From: Pseudomonas urmiensis
GTDB taxonomy: Bacteria; Pseudomonadota; Gammaproteobacteria; Pseudomonadales; Pseudomonadaceae
Assembly: GCF_014268815.2 (NCBI RefSeq)
Contig: NZ_JABWRE020000001.1
Location: 1,059,001-1,123,000, forward strand
Length of the DNA: 64,000 nt
Direction of reading: 5' to 3'
Shown here: positions 56,791-64,000 of the stretch, piece by piece
Layout: every line of letters begins with the position of its first letter
How positions within the stretch are numbered: the stretch's first letter is position 1
Position numbers and translations under genes: made by a program
The notes under the pieces: model-generated
Told to the model about the DNA's origin: nothing
Databases searched by the model: none
What the model saw: the letters and a program-made list of their open reading frames with translations, nothing else

Positions 56791-57843
56791 ATGGCCAACA
56801 ATGATCGCCTGCTGGTCCAGATCCTCCTGCTGGCGCTGCTCGGTGCCGGCTTGTGGGTGATGGCGCCGTTTATTTCCGCGCTGCTGTGGGGCGCTATCCT
56901 GGCGTTCGCCAGCTGGCCATTGATGCGCCTGCTCACGCGCCTGCTCGGCGGGCGCGAGACCCTCGCCGCCAGCGTGCTGACCACGGTGTGGATCTTGCTG
57001 GTGGCGCTGCCGCTGGTGTGGCTGGGGTTCAACCTGGCCGATCATATTCGTGATGCCACGGCTTTCGTGCGCGATGTCCAGGTCGATGGCTTGCCCGACG
57101 CACCGAGTTGGCTGGGCGGTATTCCCTTTGTCGGTGAACGGCTGGTGGCGATGTGGGACTCCGTCGACCAGCAAGGCGCTGCGCTGATTGCATCGATCAA
57201 ACCGTACCTGGGCCAGGTGGGCAACTGGCTGCTGGCGCGCAGTGCACAGATCGGCAGCGGCGTGCTCGAGCTGACCTTGAGCCTGGTGTTCGTGTTCTTC
57301 TTCTACCGCGACGGGCCACGTCTGGCGGCGTTCGTCTTGCGCTTGTTGCAGCGGTTGATCGGCGAGCGTGCCGAGTACTACATCGACCTGGTGGCCGGCA
57401 CCGTGCAGCGGGTGGTCAACGGCGTGATTGGTACCGCGGCGGCGCAAGGGCTGCTGGCGATGATCGGATTCCTGATCGCCGGGGTCCCTGGCGCTATCGT
57501 GCTTGGCCTGGTCACCTTCATGCTCAGCCTGATCCCCATGGGGCCACCGTTGGCCTGGATCCCCGCGACGGCCTGGCTGGTGTGGCAGGGGGAGTATGGG
57601 ATGGCGGTGTTCCTCGGTATCTGGGGTACCTTCGTCATCAGCGGCGTGGATAACGTGCTCAAGCCCTACTTGATCAGCCGCGGCGGCAACCTGCCGTTGG
57701 TGATCGTGCTGCTTGGGGTATTTGGCGGGTTGATCGCATTTGGCTTCATTGGCCTGTTCATCGGGCCGACCTTGCTCGCAGTGGCCTACAGCCTGCTGCT
57801 GGACTGGAGCCGTAGCGCCGGGCAGCACACGCCACAGCGCTGA
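56791..57843 (+). CDS. AI-2E family (PerM-like) permease
   Basis: A 350-residue membrane protein with seven to eight helices, a periplasmic loop after the first three helices and the conserved FFFYRDGPRL, GTAAAQGLLAMIGFLIAGVP, and VDNVLKPYLISRGGNLP segments. The family name comes from a proposed quorum-signal exporter; many members act in other transport, such as Na+/H+ exchange, so the substrate is not assigned. It lies 12 bases after the DUF4892 gene. Confidence 0.88.
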   Translation: MANNDRLLVQILLLALLGAGLWVMAPFISALLWGAILAFASWPLMRLLTRLLGGRETLAASVLTTVWILLVALPLVWLGFNLADHIRDATAFVRDVQVDGLPDAPSWLGGIPFVGERLVAMWDSVDQQGAALIASIKPYLGQVGNWLLARSAQIGSGVLELTLSLVFVFFFYRDGPRLAAFVLRLLQRLIGERAEYYIDLVAGTVQRVVNGVIGTAAAQGLLAMIGFLIAGVPGAIVLGLVTFMLSLIPMGPPLAWIPATAWLVWQGEYGMAVFLGIWGTFVISGVDNVLKPYLISRGGNLPLVIVLLGVFGGLIAFGFIGLFIGPTLLAVAYSLLLDWSRSAGQHTPQR

Positions 57844-57870
57844 TCCGGCCCGCACAACGCCTGGAGGAGC

Positions 57871-58049
57871 GTAATGCTGTTAACTTAAGATTTTGGGGCC
57901 GCGTTGCAGCCCTTCGCGGGCAAGCCCGCTCCCACAGGTATAGCACCGCTCGGACGGTCAGCGCCGTACCTGTAGGAGCGGGCTTGCCCGCGAAGGGCCG
58001 CAACGCGGCCCCAAAGCAGGCGACAAGGGCCTTAAGTGAACAGCATTAC
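57871..58049. repeat. Large REP-based inverted repeat (REPIN-like)
   Basis: Two 49-base REP arms (57892-57940 and 57967-58015) are inverted copies around a 26-base centre. The symmetry extends outward: GTAATGCTGTT at 57871 is mirrored at 58031-58049, where only one of 19 bases differs. The whole is about 179 bases and contains no gene. Confidence 0.85.
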
Positions 58050-58102
58050 TGGAGCGGGACAAGCCCGCAGCCTCAGCAGCCGCTAACAGCAAACTGCTGG
58101 TC

Positions 58103-58120
58103 TTTACGCATTCTTTATGG
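58103..58120 (+). promoter_or_regulatory. Possible KdpE-binding direct repeat
   Basis: TTTACGC (58103-58109) and TTTATGG (58114-58120) are repeated with an 11-base period about 90 bases before kdpF. KdpE sites in other bacteria contain paired T-rich half-sites. The match is weak and by eye. Confidence 0.35.
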
Positions 58121-58210
58121 CTTGAGCCACCCCGCGATCTCGCCCCTTTACGGCCCTCCCTCGGACAATTTCCCCAAAGCGGCCAACGCCGCAATTCGGG
58201 GAGATCGCTC

Positions 58211-58300
58211 ATGAATATGCTCGATGGGGTGTCACTGCTGCTGGCAGTGGCGTTGGCGGTTTACCTGCTGGTGGCGCTGTTGCGCGCCGATCGCAGCTAG
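58211..58300 (+). CDS. kdpF: KdpF, small subunit of K+-transporting ATPase
   Basis: A 29-residue single-helix peptide (MNMLDGVSLLLAVALAVYLL...) that stabilises the KdpABC complex. It is short enough to be missed by most gene finders, but the GGGGAG ribosome site, the position immediately before kdpA and the one-helix make-up fit KdpF well. The stop at 58298 is 9 bases before the kdpA ATG. Confidence 0.9.
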   Translation: MNMLDGVSLLLAVALAVYLLVALLRADRS

Positions 58301-58309
58301 GGAGCGGCC

Positions 58310-60004
58310 ATGCACAGTTATGATTTCGCGTTGTTGCTGGCGTTCTTCGCAATTGTGCTGCTGCCAGCACCGTGGCTTGGAAGGTTCTACTACAAGGTCA
58401 TGGAAGGCCAGCGTACCTGGCTGTCACCCGTTCTTGCGCCCGTGGAGCAGGGCTGCTATCGCCTGGCGGGGGTGCGCCCCGAGCAGGAGCAGAACTGGAA
58501 GCAGTACACCTTGGCGCTGCTGGCATTCAACCTGGCCGGCTTCCTCCTGCTGTTCACGGTGCTGCTGTTGCAGGGTTACCTGCCACTGAATCCGCAACAG
58601 CTACCCGGCCAGGAATGGTCGCTGGCGTTCAACACGGCGGTGAGCTTCGTCACCAACACCAATTGGCAGGCCTATAGCGGTGAAGCTTCGGTCAGCTACC
58701 TGAGCCAGATGCTGGGCCTGACCGTGCAGAACTTCGTCAGTGCCGCCACCGGTCTTGCCGTGCTGGTCGCGCTGTGCCGTGGCATCGCCCGGCGCTCGTC
58801 CACCACCCTCGGTAACTTCTGGGTCGACATGACCCGCGCCACCCTCTACGGCCTGCTGCCGCTGTGCATCGTGCTCGCGCTGCTGCTGGTCTGGCAGGGC
58901 GTACCGCAGACGTTCGCCGACTATGCCCACGCGCTGACCCTGCAAGGCAGCGAGCAGACCATCCCACTGGGCCCTGCCGCCAGCCAGATCGCCATCAAGC
59001 AGCTGGGCACCAACGGCGGCGGCTTCTTCGGCGTCAACTCGGCGCACCCGTTCGAGAACCCAACGGCCTGGAGCAACCTGTTCGAGGTGGCCTCGATCAT
59101 CCTCATCCCGGTCGCACTGGTGTTCACCTTCGGCCACTACGTCAAGGACCTACGCCAGAGCCGGGCAATCCTTGCCTGCATGTTGGCGCTGTTCCTGATC
59201 GGTGGCAGCACCGCGCTGTGGTCCGAATATCAGCCCAACCCCGCAATTGAGAACGCTCAGGTGCAGCAATCGGCGCCGATGGAGGGCAAGGAGAGCCGCT
59301 TCGGCACCACCGGTTCGGTGCTATGGACGGTCACCACCACCGCCGCCTCCAACGGCTCGGTCAACGCCATGCACGACAGCCTCAACCCGCTGACCGGCAT
59401 GGTCGCGATGGTCAACATGATGGTCGGCGAGGTGATCTTCGGCGGCGTCGGCGCCGGGCTCTACGGCATGCTGCTGTTCGTCTTGATCGCAGTGTTCCTG
59501 GCCGGGCTGATGATCGGCCGCACTCCGGAATATCTGGGCAAGAAGCTCCAGGCCCGCGAAGTGCAGTTGCTGGTGGCGACGTTGTTGGTGATGCCCGTTG
59601 GCGTGCTGGTGCTCGGCGCCATCGCCGCCAGCTTGCCAGGCCCGGCCGCTGCCGTAACCAACCCCGGCGCGCACGGCTTTAGCCAGCTGCTCTATGCCTA
59701 TACCTCCGGCACCGCCAACAACGGCTCGGCCTTCGCCGGCTTCGGCGCCAACACGATCTACCACAACCTGATGATCGCCCTGGCCATGCTCATCGGCCGC
59801 TTCGGCTACATCCTGCCGGTGCTGGCCCTGGCGGGAAGCTTGGCGGCGAAGAAAAGCGCGCCGCTGGGGCACAACAGCTTCCCCACCCACGGCCCACTGT
59901 TCACCAGCCTGCTGCTGGTCACCATCCTGCTGGTCGGCGGCCTGACCTTCTTGCCAACGCTGGCCCTGGGCCCCATTGCCGAACACCTGAGCCTGGGTTT
60001 CTGA
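58310..60004 (+). CDS. kdpA: KdpA, K+-binding subunit of the Kdp ATPase
   Basis: The 564-residue channel-like subunit has four pore repeats. Selectivity-filter-like segments are seen as [51 protein letters not shown] and [16 protein letters not shown]. It takes K+ from the periplasm at very low concentration. The full length is present. It is followed by kdpB after 10 bases. Confidence 0.97.
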   Translation: MHSYDFALLLAFFAIVLLPAPWLGRFYYKVMEGQRTWLSPVLAPVEQGCYRLAGVRPEQEQNWKQYTLALLAFNLAGFLLLFTVLLLQGYLPLNPQQLPGQEWSLAFNTAVSFVTNTNWQAYSGEASVSYLSQMLGLTVQNFVSAATGLAVLVALCRGIARRSSTTLGNFWVDMTRATLYGLLPLCIVLALLLVWQGVPQTFADYAHALTLQGSEQTIPLGPAASQIAIKQLGTNGGGFFGVNSAHPFENPTAWSNLFEVASIILIPVALVFTFGHYVKDLRQSRAILACMLALFLIGGSTALWSEYQPNPAIENAQVQQSAPMEGKESRFGTTGSVLWTVTTTAASNGSVNAMHDSLNPLTGMVAMVNMMVGEVIFGGVGAGLYGMLLFVLIAVFLAGLMIGRTPEYLGKKLQAREVQLLVATLLVMPVGVLVLGAIAASLPGPAAAVTNPGAHGFSQLLYAYTSGTANNGSAFAGFGANTIYHNLMIALAMLIGRFGYILPVLALAGSLAAKKSAPLGHNSFPTHGPLFTSLLLVTILLVGGLTFLPTLALGPIAEHLSLGF

Positions 60005-60014
60005 GGAATCAACC

Positions 60015-62069
60015 ATGAACATGCCCATTGCTGAAGTTAAAGCGCCGCGCGTCAGCGCCGACCAGACTCGCCTCGCCGCGTTGTGGCGGCCGGCCCTGAT
60101 CCAGGCGTTGGTCAAGCTCGACCCACGCCAGCTCAAACGCTCGCCGGTGATGCTGGTGGTCGAACTGACCGCCATCCTCACCACCCTGCTGTGCTTCGCG
60201 CCGGACAGCGGCGTGAGTACCACGGTGGCGGTGCAGATCGCCCTGTGGCTGTGGTTCACCGTGCTGTTCGCCAACTTCGCCGAAGCCCTCGCCGAAGGCC
60301 GTGGCAAGGCCCGCGCCGACAGCCTCAAGGCCGGCAGCCAAGGGCTGCAAGCCACCCGCCGCAACGCCGCTGGCCAGTTCGAGCAGGTTGCCGCCAGCGA
60401 GCTGCGCAAGGGCGACGTGGTCAAGGTGATTGCCGGTGAGTTGATCCCCGGTGACGGCGAGGTGATCGAAGGCATCGCTGCGGTCAATGAAGCGGCCATT
60501 ACCGGTGAATCAGCGCCGGTGATCCGCGAGTCCGGCGGCGACCGCTCGGCCGTCACCGGCAACACCCGGCTGGTGTCCGACTGGCTGCTGATCCGCATCA
60601 GCAGCAACCCCGGCGAGTCGACCCTAGACCGCATGATCGCCCTGGTCGAAGGCGCCAAACGGCAGAAAACCCCCAACGAGATTGCCCTGGACATCCTGCT
60701 GATTGGTTTGACCCTGATCTTCCTGATCGTGGTGGTGACCTTGCAGCCGTTCACCCATTTCGTGGGAGGGAGCCTGCCACTGATCTTCCTTGCCGCACTG
60801 TTGGTCACGCTGATCCCCACCACCATCGGTGGCCTGCTGTCGGCGATTGGTATCGCCGGCATGGATCGCCTGGTGCGGTTGAATGTGATCGCTCGCTCCG
60901 GTCGCGCGGTCGAGGCCGCGGGTGATGTGCACACGCTGATGCTCGACAAGACCGGCACCATCACCTTCGGCAACCGTCGTTGCAGCGCGCTGCACGCGGC
61001 ACCCGGCATTAGCGCCAAAGAGCTGGGGGAGGGCGCCTTGCTTGCGTCGCTGGCCGACGATACTGCCGAAGGCAAGTCGATTGTCGAGTACCTGCGCCAA
61101 CTGCACGACTTCATCGAGCCCTCGCCTGAGCAATTGACCCCCATCGCCTTCAGCGCCGAGACCCGTCTCTCTGGCGTCGACCTGCAACAACACCGCTACC
61201 GCAAGGGCGCCGTCGATGCCGTGTTGGCCTTCGTCGGCATGCAGCGCCTGGAGATGCCCGTGCCGCTGGCCAAGGAGGTCGAACGCATCGCCCAGAGCGG
61301 CGGCACGCCATTGCTGGTTTGCGTCGACAAACGCCTGCTCGGCGTGATCCACCTCAAGGACGTGGTCAAGCCCGGCATTCGCGAACGCTTCGCCCAATTG
61401 CGCAAGCTGGGCATCCGCACCGTGATGGTCACCGGCGACAACCCGCTGACCGCCGCCGCCATTGCCGCCGAGGCCGGGGTCGATGACGTGCTCGCCGAAG
61501 CCACCCCAGAGAAGAAGCTCGCCCGCATCCGCCAGGAGCAGAACGACGGCCGCCTGGTCGCCATGTGTGGTGACGGCGCCAACGATGCCCCGGCCCTGGC
61601 CCAGGCAGACGTCGGCATGGCCATGAACGACGGCACCCAGGCGGCCCGCGAGGCGGCCAACATGGTCGACCTGGACAGCGACCCGACCAAACTGCTCGAC
61701 GTGGTCCAGGTGGGTAAAGAACTGCTGGTCACCCGTGGCGCGCTGACCACCTTCTCGATCGCCAACGACGTGGCCAAGTACTTCGCCATTCTTCCGGCGC
61801 TGTTCGCCGCGATCTACCCGCAACTGGGCGTGCTCAACCTGATGCAACTGGCCAGCCCGCAGAGCGCGATCCTTTCGGCGATCGTGTTCAATGCGCTGAT
61901 CATCATCGTGCTGATCCCGCTGGCCCTGCGCGGCGTGCGCGTGCAAGCCGCCAGCGCCGCCCACCTGCTGCGGCGCAACCTGCTGATCTACGGCGTGGGC
62001 GGGATCATCGTGCCGTTTGCCGGGATCAAGCTGATCGACCTGCTGCTCAACGCATTGCACCTGGTGTGA
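60015..62069 (+). CDS. kdpB: KdpB, P-type ATPase subunit
   Basis: This 684-residue P-type ATPase has the phosphorylated Asp311 in [14 protein letters not shown] in the actuator domain ([11 protein letters not shown]) and the hinge [14 protein letters not shown] and [16 protein letters not shown]. It hydrolyses ATP to drive K+ uptake through KdpA. The intact motifs suggest it works. It ends 11 bases before kdpC. Confidence 0.98.
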   Translation: MNMPIAEVKAPRVSADQTRLAALWRPALIQALVKLDPRQLKRSPVMLVVELTAILTTLLCFAPDSGVSTTVAVQIALWLWFTVLFANFAEALAEGRGKARADSLKAGSQGLQATRRNAAGQFEQVAASELRKGDVVKVIAGELIPGDGEVIEGIAAVNEAAITGESAPVIRESGGDRSAVTGNTRLVSDWLLIRISSNPGESTLDRMIALVEGAKRQKTPNEIALDILLIGLTLIFLIVVVTLQPFTHFVGGSLPLIFLAALLVTLIPTTIGGLLSAIGIAGMDRLVRLNVIARSGRAVEAAGDVHTLMLDKTGTITFGNRRCSALHAAPGISAKELGEGALLASLADDTAEGKSIVEYLRQLHDFIEPSPEQLTPIAFSAETRLSGVDLQQHRYRKGAVDAVLAFVGMQRLEMPVPLAKEVERIAQSGGTPLLVCVDKRLLGVIHLKDVVKPGIRERFAQLRKLGIRTVMVTGDNPLTAAAIAAEAGVDDVLAEATPEKKLARIRQEQNDGRLVAMCGDGANDAPALAQADVGMAMNDGTQAAREAANMVDLDSDPTKLLDVVQVGKELLVTRGALTTFSIANDVAKYFAILPALFAAIYPQLGVLNLMQLASPQSAILSAIVFNALIIIVLIPLALRGVRVQAASAAHLLRRNLLIYGVGGIIVPFAGIKLIDLLLNALHLV

Positions 62070-62080
62070 AGGAGACCAAC

Positions 62081-62632
62081 ATGACTGCTTATGTACGCCC
62101 GGCCTTGAGCCTGGCCCTGCTGATGACCCTGGTGACCGGTGCGATGTATCCCCTGGCGGTGACCGGGATTGCCCAGTTCGCCTTCCCCGAACAGGCCAAT
62201 GGCAGCCTGGTGCGCGACGCCCAAGGGCAGGTACGCGGGTCGGCCTTGATCGCCCAACAGGCGACGGGCGATGGCTGGTTCCATCCACGGCCTTCGGCGG
62301 CAGGGTATGCCACTGTGGCCAGTGGTGCGAGTAACCTCGGCCCGAGTAATCCGGCGCTGGCGCAGCGGATAACGGCCGATGCCAGTGCGCTTTACCGCGC
62401 AGATCTTGGCCCTGTGCCGCAGGCCCTGCTGACCACCTCCGGCAGCGGTCTGGACCCGCACCTGCCGCCAGCGGCGGTGGCCTATCAGATCCCGCGGGTG
62501 GCAGCGGCGCGGCAAGTACCGGTAGAGCGCTTGCAAGCCCTGCTCGAAGAGGCCACCCTCCACCCATTGATCGGCCCGCCAGTGGTCAACGTCCTGGCCT
62601 TGAATCAGGCCTTGGAAAAATGGCCACATTGA
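62081..62632 (+). CDS. kdpC: KdpC, accessory subunit of the Kdp ATPase
   Basis: A 183-residue single-helix protein. The N-terminal membrane segment [25 protein letters not shown] precedes a periplasmic domain with [27 protein letters not shown] and [22 protein letters not shown]. It helps K+ binding or KdpB assembly. The start is ATG 62081 with an AAGGAG ribosome site; an upstream GTG in frame is less likely. Confidence 0.95.
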   Translation: MTAYVRPALSLALLMTLVTGAMYPLAVTGIAQFAFPEQANGSLVRDAQGQVRGSALIAQQATGDGWFHPRPSAAGYATVASGASNLGPSNPALAQRITADASALYRADLGPVPQALLTTSGSGLDPHLPPAAVAYQIPRVAAARQVPVERLQALLEEATLHPLIGPPVVNVLALNQALEKWPH

Positions 62633-62638
62633 TAGTGG

Positions 62639-62655
62639 GGGCCGCATTGCGGCCC
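62639..62655. other. Short GC-rich hairpin between kdpC and kdpD
   Basis: GGGCCGC and GCGGCCC around ATT form a perfect 7-base stem. There is no T run, so it may cause only partial termination, lowering kdpD relative to kdpFABC. Confidence 0.45.
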
Positions 62656-62692
62656 AAGTCCGACTGACCGCCGCAAAAGTGAAGGATGCAAC

Positions 62693-64000
62693 ATGAGTGA
62701 TTCCGCCCGCGCCGACGCGCTGTTGGCGGGCTTGCCCCGCGAAGGCCGCGGCAGGCTCAAGGTATTTCTCGGCGCCGCCCCTGGCGTAGGCAAGACCTAC
62801 GCCATGCTCCAGGCCGCCCACGCCCAGCAACGCCAAGGCGTGCAAGTGGTCGCTGGGGTGGTCGAAACCCACGGCCGCGGCGAAACCGAAGCGCTGTTCG
62901 CCGGCCTGCTCCAGCAACCCTTGCTACGCAGCGACTACCGCGGGGTAACCCTGGAAGAAATGGACCTCGACGGCCTGCTCAAGGCCGCACCGCCGTTGGT
63001 CCTGGTCGACGAACTGGCCCACACCAACGCCCCCAACAGCCGCCACGCCAAACGCTGGCAAGACGTCCAGGAACTGCTGGCAGCCGGCATCGACGTCTAC
63101 ACCACGGTCAACGTCCAGCACCTGGAAAGCCTCAACGACAAAGTCCGCGACATCACCGGCGTGCAGGTGCGCGAAACCCTGCCGGACTGGGTCCTGCAAG
63201 AAGCCTTCGAACTGGTCCTGATCGACCTGCCGCCGCGCGAGCTGCTCGAGCGCCTGCGCGAAGGCAAGGTCTACGTCCCCGAGCAGGCCCGCGCCGCCAT
63301 CGACGCGTTCTTCTCGCAAACCAACCTCAGCGCCTTGCGCGAGCTGGCCATGCAAACCGCCGCCGCGCAGGTCGATGCCGACCTCGCCCACGGCTACCGC
63401 CAACGCGGCCAGGAAGCTCCGGCCTTGCGCGGCCGGCTATTGGTCGGTGTCGACGGCGACGAGCAGGCCGAGCGCCTGGTGCGCCACGCCAGCCGCGTCG
63501 CCCAGCGCCGCCACCTGCCGTGGAGCCTGGTCCATGTCGATAACGGCAAGCTGCGCGACGAGAATGCCCGGCAACGCCTGCAAGCGGCCCAGCAATTGGC
63601 CGAACGGCTGGGCGGCGAGGTGGTCTTGCTGCGCGCTGGCGAAGTCGCACGCACGCTGATCCAGCACGCCAGCGAGCGCCGCGCCAGCCTGGTGCTGGTC
63701 GGCCAATCGCGCGACCGCTGGCGCCGTCGTCTGTTCGGCGCGGGCGTGGCTACACGTCTGCTGCGTGAAAGCCATGGCCTGGAGATCAACGTGCTCGACC
63801 GCGATGTGCAACCGGTAGCGGCGCGGGCGGTGGTCAAGCGTGTCTGGGTCTGGCGCCATTACCTGCTGGCGCTGCTCGCCACCGCGCTGGCAGCGGGTCT
63901 GGCTTGGGCGGTGTCCAGCGTGTTGGCGCTGCCGAACATCTCGCTGGTGTTCCTCGCCGCTGTATTGCTGGTCGCAGTACGCAGCAGCCTCGGCCCGGCA
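62693..64000 (+). CDS. kdpD: KdpD, turgor/K+-sensing histidine kinase (5' part)
   Basis: The first 436 codons are present; the frame is open to the right edge. The KdpD domain has Walker A GAAPGVGKTY (residues 27-36) and LVLVDELAHTN. A USP-like domain follows (about 245-375), with LLVGVDGDEQAERLVRHASRVA and LVLVGQSRDRWRRRLFGAGVATRLL. The first membrane helices of the sensory four-helix block are visible near the edge (HYLLALLATALAAGLAWAVS). The kinase core lies outside the window. A GAAGGATG ribosome site precedes ATG 62693. Confidence 0.96.
   Translation, partial: MSDSARADALLAGLPREGRGRLKVFLGAAPGVGKTYAMLQAAHAQQRQGVQVVAGVVETHGRGETEALFAGLLQQPLLRSDYRGVTLEEMDLDGLLKAAPPLVLVDELAHTNAPNSRHAKRWQDVQELLAAGIDVYTTVNVQHLESLNDKVRDITGVQVRETLPDWVLQEAFELVLIDLPPRELLERLREGKVYVPEQARAAIDAFFSQTNLSALRELAMQTAAAQVDADLAHGYRQRGQEAPALRGRLLVGVDGDEQAERLVRHASRVAQRRHLPWSLVHVDNGKLRDENARQRLQAAQQLAERLGGEVVLLRAGEVARTLIQHASERRASLVLVGQSRDRWRRRLFGAGVATRLLRESHGLEINVLDRDVQPVAARAVVKRVWVWRHYLLALLATALAAGLAWAVSSVLALPNISLVFLAAVLLVAVRSSLGPA

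Noticed and set aside
62724..62760. REP-like sequence inside the start of kdpD
   Set aside because: GCGGGCTTGCCCCGCGAAGG looks like a REP core, but the codons fit the N-terminus of KdpD and no inverted partner is present. Chance likeness in GC-rich coding DNA is simpler.

Overview
The window is a stretch of chromosome from a Pseudomonas of the P. putida type. Support comes from GC-rich coding throughout, a complete set of periplasmic pyoverdine-maturation genes, short palindromes of the P. putida REP type in several intergenic gaps, and a gene order that from memory resembles P. putida chromosomes (pvd genes, etf, gltA, sdhCDAB, sucAB-lpdG-sucCD, htpG, fabAB, gpsA, kdp). No search was run, so the species is an inference. 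No tRNA, rRNA, CRISPR array, insertion sequence or prophage was found.

Region 1 (1-11.5 kb) is iron acquisition. It holds the start of pvdE, then pvdO, pvdN, pvdM and the divergent pvdP, which finish the pyoverdine chromophore and side chain in the periplasm. The pvdR-pvdT-opmQ tripartite exporter follows. Three perfect TAAAT-N16-CGT iron-starvation boxes (the PvdS sigma signature) precede pvdM, pvdP and pvdR. A Fur-box-like site precedes an ECF sigma gene that has no anti-sigma partner beside it and is followed by a receiver-like protein that lacks the phosphoacceptor Asp.

Region 2 (11.5-22.3 kb) holds an MFS transporter, ETF-ubiquinone oxidoreductase divergent from etfBA, an orphan periplasmic binding protein, two DUF4398/OmpA envelope lipoproteins, a MocR-type regulator and three small genes. 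Two CAAAC-N4-GTTTG operators of the PsrA (fatty-acid sensing) type lie before the ETF-QO gene and before the YkgJ/START-domain pair.

Region 3 (22.3-35.3 kb) is a TCA-cycle block: gltA divergent from sdhCDAB, then sucA-sucB-lpdG-sucC-sucD. Clear sigma70 promoters fire in both directions from the gltA/sdhC gap.

Region 4 (35.3-46.7 kb) holds brnQ, a DUF599 membrane protein, a small lipoprotein, two hotdog thioesterases, htpG with a near-consensus sigma32 promoter, a dienelactone hydrolase, a pirin, an exported amidohydrolase and the fabA-fabB operon for unsaturated fatty acids.

Region 5 (46.7-64 kb) starts with a tightly overlapping minus-strand operon of TonB-dependent receptor, substrate-binding-like protein and hybrid histidine kinase. 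This is the best candidate here for an uncharacterised signalling system. It continues with gpsA-DUF4389-sixA, two overlapping alpha/beta hydrolases, a DUF4892 protein, an AI-2E family permease and kdpFABC with the start of kdpD, which runs off the end. Inverted REP pairs fill the gaps at 35.4, 42.4, 44.6 and 57.9 kb; two of these form unusually large nested palindromes.
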